From Acanthornis magna (Eukaryota > Chordata > Aves > Passeriformes > Acanthizidae): a stretch of 64,000 bases of DNA. Shown piece after piece: positions 13,347-25,700 of the stretch. The stretch is taken from contig JAWUZG010000001.1 of assembly GCA_036785705.1 (NCBI GenBank), positions 3,906,001 through 3,970,000 of the forward strand, written 5' to 3'. Position numbers and translations under genes: made by a program. The notes below the pieces were generated by a model. The model was not told the origin of the DNA. It searched no databases and saw nothing but the letters and a program-made list of their open reading frames with translations. How positions within the stretch are numbered: the stretch's first letter is position 1; each line of letters opens with the position of its first letter.

Positions 13347-13545
13347 TCAGGTTGGAAAAGATCTCTAAAATCATCAAGTTCAACCCTGCACTGCCAAGCT
13401 CACCAATAACCATGTCCCCAAGTCCCACATCTACACATCTTTTAAATACCTCCCAGGATGGTGACTCTACCATTTCCCTGGGCAGCCTGTCCCAGTGCTT
13501 GACAACCCTTTCAGGGAAGAAATTTTTCCTAATACCTGAGGCCAC
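13347..13545 (-). mobile_element. CR1 LINE 3' fragment with ORF2 C-terminal coding remnant
   Basis: The plus strand reads GGTTGGAAAAGATCTCTAAAATCATCAAGTTCAACC and onward (quoted in part: GGTTGGAAAAG, TCATCAAGTTCAACC), the reverse complement of a CR1 3' end. The minus-strand frame across it encodes [20 protein letters not shown] followed by [10 protein letters not shown]. This is the characteristic C-terminal tail of the CR1 reverse transcriptase protein. The copy is 5'-truncated to about 200 bp, as nearly all CR1 copies are. Its frame is still open across the coding part, which suggests a moderately young insertion or chance preservation. Confidence 0.85.
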
Positions 13546-13959
13546 GATTTATCTGATATTAGCTGTCATCTGCAACCAAGGCCCATCACACAAGGAAGGC
13601 GCTGTACAAACATGCAGTCAGAGAGACTTCTCCCCAAAGATTTTTCAAGCTAAACAGAGAAGACAGCTGAGTAAATTGCATGCACACTCTCTTTAAAGAA
13701 GCTGTCAGTAACACCCCTTTGTAAAACCAGGTGTACTAAAACAGGGAAAGACCCCTGTAAAAGTCATATTCTACTTCTTTTGCTACATTGATTGACAGAA
13801 AGCATTTTTTTTTGTTTCTGTTTCATGATTACTGTCATTATACTGTCTGTATATCACTTTAAATAATCTGCTTGCAACAACGGTATGATATTACGTGGAT
13901 ACTGAAGAAACTTTTCCTAACATCCAATGTAAACGTCTCCGGGCACAACTTGAGGCCAT
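13546..13959. other. Short intergenic stretch upstream of the PRPF18 promoter
   Basis: About 400 bases between the CR1 fragment and the PRPF18 CpG island. It is AT-rich, with no recognised element. Confidence 0.5.
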
Positions 13960-14111
13960 CTCCTCTCGTCCTGTCGCTTGTCACTTGGGAGGAGGGACTG
14001 ACACGCCCCCCACTCCCGCCGCTCCTCCCAGCCACCAGGGGGCGCCATGCGGCGGCGCGGCCTCCCCGGAAGTGACGGTGTTGTTTTCCTGCGGCACTTC
14101 CCGAGGCCGCC
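13960..14111 (+). promoter_or_regulatory. PRPF18: PRPF18 CpG promoter and 5' UTR
   Basis: Composition changes abruptly from AT-rich to CpG-rich near 13960, and the CpG island continues into intron 1 to about 14320. A CCGGAAGT word at 14066-14073 is a textbook ETS/GABP site. A reverse-strand copy (ACTTCCCG) lies at 14096-14103. GCCGCCATGG around the start codon resembles both a Kozak context and a YY1 core. This ETS plus YY1 architecture is typical of TATA-less housekeeping promoters. The transcription start probably lies near the ETS sites, but that is inferred. Confidence 0.7.
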
Positions 14112-14124
14112 ATGGACATCCTGA
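14047..14124 (+). promoter_or_regulatory. Candidate upstream ORF overlapping the PRPF18 start
   Basis: An ATG at 14047 in fair context (GCGCCATGC) opens a 25-codon frame, MRRRGLPGSDGVVFL and so on. It stops at TGA 14122-14124, past the PRPF18 ATG at 14112 and in a different frame. If transcription starts upstream of 14047 it would compete with PRPF18 initiation. Whether it is in the mRNA is unknown, since the start site may lie downstream. Confidence 0.4.
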
Positions 14125-14177
14125 AGCGGGAGATCAGCAGGAAGCGGCAGCAGCTGGAGGAGAAGGAGCTTCTGGGG
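14112..14177 (+). CDS. PRPF18: PRPF18 exon 1 (residues 1-22)
   Basis: ATG lies in the context GCCGCCATGG and the exon ends CTTCTGGGG before a GTGAGG donor. It encodes the basic, Gln/Glu-rich N-terminal helix. Confidence 0.95.
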
Positions 14178-16672
14178 GTGAGGGGGCCCGGCATGGAGAC
14201 CAGGAGCCGCCCGGGGTTTGGGCCCGGGGAAGGGCGGCGGGGGTGAGGCGGGAGCGGCCCGGGATGGGCCGGGGAAGGGGGCGCGGAGCGGCGCAGGGCC
14301 TGGTTTCCCAAACTCGGGATGAGCCAGGATGGGATCGGGCAGGAGCCAGGAGGAGTTTAGGGGCACAGATGCAGCCTGGCTTCAGCCTCGCTGTGTTCCG
14401 TGGCCTTTGGAGGCTGCTTTAATTTATTTCGGGCGCCGGGAGATGAGAAAAGTCAGTGCGAGCTTTGGTGAACGGAGTGTGGTTTCTTTCCTCCACACAG
14501 CCGCGTTCTGGGCATAGCCGGGTAGGGTCTGAGAGGTGTGAGTGTGCCTGAAAACCCCACAGTAAAGCAGAACCAGTGTCAAGAGTGTCTAATTTTGAGT
14601 TTTGGCATCAGAGGCTGAAGTAGGGAGCTGCGATCAGCAGCTGTTGTAGGTCAGGCAAAGCATGAAAGAAGAAGACATAGTTTGTACTAATCAAGGAAAA
14701 TGCTTTGGGGTGACCACATTTTCCAACTGTTGTGAGCCTGGAATGTCTTTTCAGGCGCATTTCTGCAAAGGTGCTCCAAGCAAGCTTATAAAATACTCTA
14801 TACAAAGGTGATTTAATGTCCAATGATTAATTTTGTGTGGTTTATCTAAACAATCTGGGCCTGGTTGTGCACATCTGAAGTGAAGCTTTACACTAATCAC
14901 GACCAAGGCCTTACATGAAGAAAACTTGTGTTTTCTAAAGTGCTGGTGAACACATTGTACTATTAATTCTGCTTGTACATATATGCTGCAAAGTAACTCT
15001 ATATTGCTGATTTCAGAGGTGCTTCCAACTAGTTCCCTTTCTGTGGTAATGTAGCCATCTCTGGGGAAGGATGTAGCTGAATTCACCATGCCAAGTAAGA
15101 AAGTTTGAGCCATTTCTGCCCAACCACCCAAAACTGTGAACTGGTAACAGCTTTCTTTTCTTTTAGGGAAATAAGAAGTATTTCAAACGCAGTGAATTAG
15201 CTAAAAAAGAAGAGGAAGCCTACTTCCAAAGATGTGGCTACAAGGTATGGAAATTGTTCTTCCGGGACTTGATGTGTTTATTTTGAAGTCTGCATTTTAT
15301 TATCAAGAGTATCAATGTTGTTAATGATAATTGTTGTTCTTTGTTCAATCTGTTAATGTTATACATTAGCCTGTAAATGAGAAGCCACCTGGAGAGGTAT
15401 GACTTTCCAAAACCATTTTCAATGCAGGAAAAGATGCATGACATACAGCTACTCAAGTTTGTGTTATGGTTTGGCTTTTATTTATTTTTAATTTTTTTTG
15501 TTTGTTTGTTTATATTTGTGGAAAGCATGAAGTGGCTCGGGATCAAAGCTTGTCTTCCTTTCTTTTTAAATTGTGCTGTTAGGCATGAACACTAGATCTG
15601 ATATAGCCACCTTCCTCCCCTTATTGAGAAAAATGGATACATTTGGATAATTTTATCTGTTCAGACAATCTTCATTGTCAGAATGTGCAAAAGAAATCAG
15701 TATATAGTGTGGGTGTGCATCAAAAAGATCTGCCAACTTGCATATATTTGTATTTGGGGTTTGGCCATCAACCAGCCAGCATTGAAACTGTGCAACAACA
15801 GCATTTATGTTCTTGCTGGCAAAATATTAGAAACAATTGGTAACCTCGGATGCATTTTGCAACAAATGGGTGATCTGGAAGGCTTTATCTGCCTTGTAAC
15901 GGTGTCAGGGCAAGAGTTTACTGAAATGGAAAGAATGTTGGTGTCTTTTACAAGTGTGTGTGCCTGCCTGCCTGCCTGACGGGGTGTCTGGGAGGGGGGA
16001 TGCATTCCCTGGGGAAGACAGTTTCATAATCTTGTTTGCTGTTACAGGGCACAAATAAGAGCTTTGTTTTCAAGTGACCTTTACCCAGTTAGTGACTTAT
16101 TCTGAAACCTTGATCTGTTTGTGAATATTTGAACATCAATGGCAAAACGATTCTCGGAATGTGCAGCATGAAGTCATGGGAAAGTTCTGTGAATCCAGTC
16201 GCTCTTCCAAGTGGAAATGGCTGCCTGATGCCTTTTGAGCATTAGCTTGAATTCTTCAGAACCTGATGTGGTTAAAGTAGTGTTACCTGTGCTGCTGCAG
16301 CACCAGTTTTGGTGTGCATTGTAACCCTGAAAATGGTTTTAAAATAAGTTACTGTGTTAAGTTTAGTATCTTTTTAGAGCCTCCCAGATTTCTGCATTTG
16401 TTCTTTACTCTGTTAATGAGACATGGAACACAGACTGATTTCTTTTTAAATTCAGGTGCCTTTTTGCTTTGCTTAGACTTAATAAGTTGGAATAATTTCA
16501 ATTACTTGAAGAAAGCCCTGAAACAAAAATAACTGTGGTAAAGATACTGCTTATAACTTGGGGTCCAGCTGACAGAATGGATCAAATCTTTTCTCCCAGT
16601 GCTGCTGTCTCTTTATGATTTCAAGAATGTTTGTAAGTTAAAATTTGTATGTACCTTCTGTATATTTCTTTT

Positions 16673-16725
<53 letters not shown>

Positions 16726-19700
16726 TTTAAAAAAACCCCTTCTACATAGTTCTTCCATATTTTCTGTCCCCTGTCAATTCCTCTTTCCCTGTATTGATGG
16801 AAGTTTTATTTTTCCCTTCCCTTTATATGTTAAACACTGATTTAATTGTCCTTGCCTTGTTTATCCCAAACACCTGTGGTTGTAGGATTGATTTTTTTCT
16901 GTGTTTGCTAATACAGTATAGAATGTAGATTTGTGGCTGAATCTTGTAGCTGGAGCCCCAGGAGTGGATTCTCCCAGCCATACAGGGTCACACTGACGCC
17001 TGAGTGCAAGGCTGGCACTGTGGCCTGAAAGAATAAAAAAGCCTCTTTTTAAAAAAAGTAAATTCTGTCCAGTACCTTCCTCAGACTGATCAACCCAAGT
17101 ATAGGCTGACCACACACAGAGAATGCTGCAGGGTGCTCTAGGATTAATTGAATTGTTTCCCTTTTAGCGAGTACAGAAAGGAAATGAATTCTAATAAGGA
17201 AACTAAGAAAAAACAAGATGTGAGTGAGCACTGAAGATGTTTCCATATTATAGGAATATTACCACCAGCAATCTGCTCCTGCTGTCAGAAGTGTTGAATT
17301 TGAGCTTATACAGGGAGCTGTAGTTACATGGCTGCTGTCTCAAAGTTACTTTGATCAAAGAGTTGATTTGCATTATTAAAATATTGAATAATGAAGAAGG
17401 AATGCTCTGTTTGATTCAGGGACCTTCTTTTAGACTAAGAGGAGTTGTTGATGAGAGCCTGTTCCTGTGAGGAATTGTCTTTTTTTGTTGGTTTTCTTTT
17501 TGTTTTTTTTTTTTAGCTGCAAGAAACTGGCAAGGTTGTTAGAAGGATGCATTACCTAAAACAAACACCTCTCAAAACCCCACAGAAACTGTGGGTCATT
17601 GCTAATTGTCCTCAGCTCATTGAAGCTGTAGGTAATACACTGACAATGGAAGAAGCAGCTCCACTCTTTCCCTGCCCTGGAGTTTTCTTTCCTGTTCTTG
17701 TGTCCGTGCATGTGCTGGTCCTGGGGAGCTGGATGAGGAAGTGGGCTGGGAGCAGTACCACTATTTGTGTTTGTCGGAGTATTTTCTGTTTGACTCATTT
17801 CCCCCTTCTGGTTCACCACACAGTGATGCAAATGTTCTTGCATGGGTAGGGAAGATGGAGCAGGGGCAGAAATCAACAGGCAGAGGGTGGATTTGTTATT
17901 TTTGGCAGCAGTGCTGGCACCTGCCTGCTAAAGTGACAGCCAAACTTCAGCAGTTGTCCTTTCTGTTTGCTGGAGAGCCTGCTTCCTGCAATCTGCAGAA
18001 GTGTGGGTTAATTACTGATTCTATCAAGAACTTTTATTGTTCTCTGAGATTCAATTATGGACCATAAAACTATGAAACTGAAGGTTTATTTTGTCAGATT
18101 AAAGTCTGTGTTCCAGAGTTCTGTATCTTCCCATTGTTTCTCATCAATATGTGGGTTTGTTTCCATTGCACATAAGTAACTAAATCTGTTGAATGTAGGT
18201 ACAGGAGCAGGAAGAGGAGGAGAAACCACTGGCTACATCAAATCCAGTGCTGGAACTTGAACTGGCAGAGGAAAAGTTGCCAATGACTCTTTCCAGACAG
18301 GAGGTAAAATTAATCCCTATAAACAGACTCCTTGAGTTTACAACAAATGCACCTGAAATTTCTCGTTAGGGCTGTTTTCATCCAGCGAACTGTACTTTTT
18401 ATGGCAGTTTTATTAAATAATAAGCATCCGTTTTTACAGTCAGCAGTTAATGATCATCTTTGCTTATGGGGGGTCTGCTGTCCAACTGAAAGCGTAGGGA
18501 GCTACAGATGGTTAGAGCCTCTCTGTTACAGGGCTTTACACAGATGTCGTATAACATTTTACAGCTCTTTCGGAGTGGTACCCTGAATATCAGCATTATC
18601 CTTGGATAATACTGATGGTGCCATGCTGACTTTTTCCAAGATTTTTTTTGTCCCTGAGCTTCTTTTCTTTGTAGCTCATTGGTCTGAACACAAATTTAGA
18701 AACTAAGTTTTGGAAGTTCAGCTTGGCCTCTAGAAGAAACAGTCCTAAAGCCAGAGCTGCTGGAGTGTTCTTTGCCTTTTCTAAGGATAAAAATACCTAT
18801 GTGGATTTAAGTTCACAATCACCAATCCATACCCCACAGCAGAAACAGGAAGTTCAGAAGTACAGAATACACTCTAATCTTGTAAATACTAAAATTTGCA
18901 GCTGAGATCATCCAAGCATGTCACATATGTGTCTCCTTAATTTGACAGGATATTCAGTTTTTACAGGACTTGTAATGGGGCTGTTGGTTTTGTGTTTGGT
19001 TTGAAGTCTGAATCAAGTCGAGGGAGGCTTTTTCGCTTCTGTTATATCTACTTTTAAAGTAACTATCCTATTAGATAGCGGGGCTTCATATTTCCCAAAT
19101 GCTTAAGGATGGGAGTTTTCAGCAGATCATCTTGTGGCTGTGCTGGGACAACCTGCAGCCCAGACAGTATTTTTATTGCCAAGACAAATAGGTGAGTGAG
19201 ATTATTGTCAAGTTCCTTTCTGATTTTGGAAACGGTTTTTAAGCTCTGCCAGAGGGATGATTTTTGTGTATTTGTTTAAACAAGTCAGAGCAGGAAGAAG
19301 TTAGGCTGTCAAACAGCCTGGGATTTTATGCAAAATTTGGATTGGTAATATTTGGAATGACCTTTCACTTAAATACCGTGGGAATTTTATATTTAGATTG
19401 TTAAGTGTCTGGAACATTTTTCTACTGCTTAAAATATTGCCATTTCCTCTCCCGTCCAGCTCAGCTTGTTATTGTAAGCAAAGTAAATAAATCTGTCATT
19501 CTGGATTTTATTTTGCTTCCTTTATGCATCAGGGAGTGCTTTAATTCTTTTCAGGTTATCAGGAGGTTACGAGAGAGGGGTGAGCCCATCAGGCTGTTTG
19601 GAGAAACAGATTATGATGCATTTCAACGTCTGAGGAAGATAGAAATTCTTGCACCTGAAGTGAACAAGGTAAGACTGCCTCTTAATTACTTATTTGTGGT

Positions 19701-22700
19701 GAGATAATCAATGAGTAACCCCATAAAAGTTACTGAAAATCATTTTCAGTAACTGTTAATTTTCAGGAGAGAGGGGTGATAGACAGCAAAGAGAATATAT
19801 ACTCTGTCTATTTTATTGTCTGAGAAACTATGTTAGGTGTCAGAGTTTTGTGCACAATTACAATTATGTTAGAGAGTTCATCCCGAGAGACCTTCCAGTC
19901 CCTTGCCAGTTGGAAAGGGGCCTTTGGGTGGCACTAATACCCCAGCTTGTGCTGGCTCTGCTTTTTAATGAGCAGAGAACAGGAATTTACTCTTTATGTA
20001 ACCCTATGTTTGTGATTATGTGCATCCCTGAGAAGGCACAGGTAAGTAAGAGCAGGACTGCATCCTGTCTCTCTGGGATATAAATGATTTTTCAAATCTC
20101 TGGATTACAGGGCTATAACTTGTTATGGATAACATCATTTTCCCCCCCTTCCCTTTAAAGTAGCCATCATTTCAAAAACTGACCTGAAAATATAACTAAC
20201 CTTTTTCCTTTTGTCTTAAGAAATGATCAGTTAAATGAGGAGATGCAGATGGGTTTTGTTTTGCATTCACTGTTAACCAAATTTACAGCCTTACTAAGAG
20301 TGACAATTTGCATTTTCTTCCCTAATTTGTGGCAAAATAAATTGTTTTAAATGTTTTTCCTGGGGCTGCCCATAAAGCGAAAGCCTTTTCCTCTTCAAGT
20401 CTTTAAAGTAAAGATAAACAGATCTAGAAATAAAAGCTCTGCTAATGAAAGCTTCCCCTCCAGCGACATCGATCACAGGAGCAGGAGTATTAGGAAATAG
20501 TGAGTGCATAATTAGGGTTGTGCTGAATTTTTGTTACATGTTTCAGTCACTCCTGTTGCTGTCTAGGGGCATTCTGTATGTTGCTTAGTCAACCAGTCTT
20601 GTGGTTCAGACATTTTTAGAGTAACTAAATGATTAATAGGAATGCTCCAGACAGCCAAGTATCATGATGGAAGAGGGGAAGTAACTATGCATATCCATTC
20701 CCTGTAGAGTGGCTGAATTTATCTGAGGGTAAGAAATGTCATACGCCTTTACAGAGCTTTATATTTTATGTCTCAAGACAAGAAGGCAAATCCTTCAAGT
20801 GTGACTAAGGCGAGTTTTGTGTTCTATTTGAAAGTACCTTTTAACTTTATATATATGGTTTAAAACTGATTCTCCTTTTTTAATTCAGCTCTTCTGAGCT
20901 GAGGGTTTTAAACAGTTAATTATATAAAATACTCTGCTATATTTAAATAATTTGTAATGAAGGGGAACAACATAATTGTTTTCTGTGTAGTACTGAAGGA
21001 GTGTTATCTTATTTACAGCTTTTTTCAGGGCAGATGCGAAGACTTGTAGAAGCTGATGATGGTTATGGACTGGTTTTAATTTGTTTTGGGGTGGTTCAGT
21101 GCATTGCTTGGAGAAAATGACTTGAAGAAAGTCCTAGAGGCTGATTCTGTCCTCCAGGCTTTTTTTTGGTGAAAATACTGTAAAAAGTCTTTTTCACAAG
21201 TATGAACACTGCAGAAGTTCATGCACCTGCTTTTTGTTAAATGCTGAAGCAATCCAGAAATGGTTTGTGGAGTTCAGTTAAATTCAAACAACATGGCTAA
21301 ACCCTTTTGTGTGTTTTTACAGAATTTGCATCTTAAACAGAAGTTGGATGCTCACAGTGTCAGTACTGAACTGCTTTTATTTTCTTGAGGGTTTTTCAGT
21401 ACATTCGTCATTTTTTTCTCTTTTCTAGGGCCTGAGAAATGACCTGAAGGCTGCTTTGGATAAGATTGATCAGCAGTATCTGAATGAAATTGTAGGCGGC
21501 CAAGAAGCAGGAGATGATGACTCCCAGAATGACCTGAAAGTCCATGAGGAGAATACTACTATTGAAGAACTAGAAGTATGGGATAGATCTTAACTAAGGG
21601 ATGTTGGATGTAGTATGTTGCTGTGAGAAAGCCTCAGGATTATTTAGACAGAGTTGTCTTCTTTTCAACAGCTGACTTAGGCATTCTGAAGTATCCTTAA
21701 AGAGGAAATTTAGGTTTCTAAGCCCTGAGTTGCACTGTAGGTGCCTGCAGAAGACAAGTGAAAAGTCAAGTGGTCTTTGTTTACAGCACTTCATCCCCAA
21801 GGGGACAGGTGTTGCCTGCAAAGACAGTGATACAGTTAAGAGTCCTTCTTCAGGGGTTTCAGAAGTAGAGATTTAATTGCAGTACATTACGTGGTCATAA
21901 ATTCCAGAGCCTTTTCAATGAATATTTGAGAGGTTAATAAGGTCAGTATCAAGGAATTTTTCCCTGTACAAGAAAGAAGGACTCTAAAAAATAGACAGAA
22001 AGGGCGTTTGATATGAAAACATCTAGGACAAAAAAAAAGTGAGCATCAGAAATAGGCAGACAACGGGAAATCTAAGAAGTGCAGAGATAATGTGTCCCAG
22101 AAACCTGAGTGCAAATGGCTACTCTGTTCTGAAAGAATCCTGTGGTGTTTGTGTGAGTGAGTGGAGAGTGAGTGCCAGGAAATGCATTCAGCACCTGGTA
22201 TTTCAGGGTACTGTTTTGAAAAGCACATTATCTTGAGCTGAAGACTTTTACCCTTAATCTTCAAAACTCTTTGCAGGAGTTAATCTTCATAACGTCCTAT
22301 CAAAAGCATGTTTAAGAAATAATACGATTTATAACTGAAAGCTGAAGTGAATACATTATTATTAAGAAATAGTCTGGCTTTTTTTGTTATGGTGCCAGGC
22401 GTTCTGGTTTAAAATAACTGCAGTACCAGGATGGATAGCAGTTGTAATGGAGCTGTATTTTATTGATGTGTTAGTTCTCAAAATAACCCCTTTTTGTGGC
22501 AGTGGGGCAGGCTTGGTTTGAGCCATGCAAGCAGTCTTTTTCTAAAAAGTTTGAAAACACTGTCTTAATTTTATGCTGCTTTAACTGCACTGCCTTTAGC
22601 ATAAAGGTTTACCTTGAATTTGGCTCCAAATCGGGGAGATTTTTAAAATAAAACTCACTTTGGAAACGTGAGGGCAATGGAAATAGATTATAAATCCAAC

Positions 22701-25700
22701 TGTACCTACTGGAAGATGTTTATAAAACTTGTTAGTATTTACTTGTATTTAGTTCTGAGGTTTTGGCAGGCAGGTGGAGTATTGGAGCATACAGCTGGGT
22801 TTTTTTAGTGGTTTGTTGCTTGGTTTTGATTTTGGTTTTTTGGGGGGGGGTTTAGATTTTTTTTCCTCAAATTCACAGTTGCAATTAAATGGTAAAAAGC
22901 CCCAGTACATCAGAGAGTTGAAAGAGCATAACAAAATAATTAGGTTAATTGATGGCTTTGGGGATCTCAAGAAGTACAGTGCACCCACAGTTCCCTTGAA
23001 ACAATACTGTCAGACAGCTGCTAATTATGCCAATAATTTAGTAGTTAATGATTGAAGAACTACGGTTGCATTGACTTTTGAGAAATAATCATATTGGCTT
23101 TGCGATGTAAATGTTTTTAATAGATTAACGACTTTCAGTAGCATATGTAGCTGTTTCATTCTGTTTCATGACGGGTGTTTGGGATTTCTGGTGGAGTTTA
23201 TTGCAGTTCACGGTGCAGTGAACCATGCTCTGCTGTGGTGGTGCTGGCAAACCAGACAAAGTAGAAATAATGGCTCTTTTTTCCCCCTGTTCTAGGCTTT
23301 GGGAGAATCCTTAGGTCGGGGCGATGATCACTATGATATGGACATCATAACAAAGTTCTTGAAGGTAACAGACTCTAATAATTCTGTAACTGTGTTGTAT
23401 TATTAGGATAGTGCAGATACATTTCATGAATAGAAGGGTGGGTTTCAGCTGCTTGAGAGGAAAAACTCACATGTTTTTTGTAAGATGTGGGTTTTTTGAA
23501 ATGCTTGGCACTACACAGCTTTAGTTAGTCACAACAGTGACTTGTGCCAGATCTGGGAAAGAGCTCTTGGGAGAACAGCATTTTTCAAAATCTGGCCCTG
23601 CTTTTCCAGACAAAATAAATACGGTTTTGATTTTCATGTGATATTTGAGGCAGTTGTCTGTGTAATACTGTGGCATCAAAACCTTCTGAGGAGTTTCCTT
23701 GGAACAGTGCAAGCTGAATTGGAATGTCACCTGATTCTGTTATGTGAAATGAGACATTTTCAAAGGAAGTCCACAGGTTCAAGTGGATGGCAGGAAATTG
23801 TTTCCTTGTTTCCTGGCAAGAAATCTGTGTTGCTTCTCAGCTGAGTCAGCCGCTGCCTCTGTAACTGTTGTGGTGATCAAAGTCACAGCAAGAGTTGAAG
23901 CTCTAATTTGTGTGTGTACATTTAAGAGAAGAGGGTTGTTGCTGTCCCTCCTTGCCTATCCTTCTGAAAGAGGTTTTACCTTCTTAACTCAGATTTCTCT
24001 AAAAACCTCATTTTTCTTTGGTGGCTTAACCCTCTGTTCCGCCTGATGTGCCGGGGAGGTCACTAGATGGCACCATGACACAGATGTGCTTGTTCCCTGC
24101 AGTTCCTTCTGGGAGTTTGGGCCAAGGAGCTGAATGCCAGAGAGGACTACGTGAAGCGGGGTGTGCAGGGGAAGCTGAACAGCGCCACTCAGAAACAGAC
24201 AGAGTCCTACCTGAGGCCGCTCTTCAGAAAACTCCGCAAAAGGGTAAATCACCTTTAAACGCCACTTCAGCTTTTGCTTTCCAAGTACCCAGCCTCAGTG
24301 CCCTTTCCTAGGGCAGTGTTAGCCTCACTGAAGGACAGGGGATGAGTGAATTGGTCACAGTTTCAGTGTCTAGAGCCCATGACGCCTAGTTCTGACTTTA
24401 TCTTGATCAGTGAAATCTTCTGCCCTCCAGCTGTTGCTTAAAGCAGCACCTGCTCACTGGGTTGCAAACATGACAGATGATTGGGGTTGCGTTTTGCACT
24501 TTGCCATCAGCTACCAGGTGTAACCACTTAACCTCTCCTGCTTCAGATCCTTCATCTGAATAACGACCATGTTTTCCTTTGTGAAAGTCCTCAAGCGAGG
24601 GTAGTTGCTAAACTTTGTATAAATGCTGAGTAAGATGATTTTCCTGAGCTGCTATTCTGAAGTAAATATGTTTTTTCTTCTTTCCCCTCTCTCCTGTAGA
24701 CACTTCCTGCAGATATCAAAGAATCAATAACAGATATTATTAAGTTCATGTTGCAAAGAGAATACGTGAAGGTACGTTTGTTTGCGCTCTTCTGTCATGT
24801 TCATACTGTCTAGTTGTAAAAGATTGAGTTTATTGCTTCAACATTCCCATTTTAAAAAAAGTTTTGAAGATGCGGAGCTGGAAATACAATGTCTATCCCA
24901 ACAAAATGAAAAATGGCTGTGAAATGTTAGGCTCCAAGTAGTGTTTGATCCACAGCCTGACAGAAGATCTTTTGAGGTTCGTGAAAGTGCAGAGCTCTGC
25001 AAACATGAAGAAAATTTTTCTCAGAGATAGTTATATTAAGTTGCAGAGGAATCCTTTAGGGGATACATGATATTCTAAGGTTAAATGAAGGGATTGAATA
25101 AATAGTAATAGGATGTTGACAATTAATTATTTAATTAGGAATTAATTGAGGCAAACTGAGTTATTGAATATGAGTCACTGTCCCTTTCTTTGTCTACACT
25201 CACATTAGGTGGCCGGTAAGGTTGAGGTAAATTAATGAGAAGATTTTTTGAACCAAGTCTGCTCACTCCTCACTGGAGGAGGTAGAAGTACTTTGGGACA
25301 CAAGATCAAAGGCAATGTTAGGTTTTATTTGTAGCTGACTTCAGAAGTGAAACTCAAATGCCAATAGCGTTTGTTCGAGCAGCTTGTGTATGCAGAGGAA
25401 ACTGAGCTGTCTTTTGCATTAAATTTATAATATTTGTTACTGTTCTTGTGAGGACTTGGCATATTTGTCAAGTAAGCAAGCAAACCTGCTTTTGTTACTG
25501 AAAAAAACGTTTTATGGCCTAAGGCAAGTTTAATCCAAATCATTTGGAAGTAGAACTGAACATGTGGGATGTATAATAGTGGGGTTTTATTCTGAGGCAT
25601 TTTTTTTCTCTTGGTTGTCATCATTATGTGGAAATTCCCTTTCCAATACCTTCTCAAACTAATGAGCATGCAGGAATGTGGTGTATCTCTGGGTTAATCA

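Noticed and set aside
13859..14422. Long frames on both strands around the PRPF18 promoter
   Set aside because: They overlap the CpG island and the verified first exon in other frames. No family resemblance.
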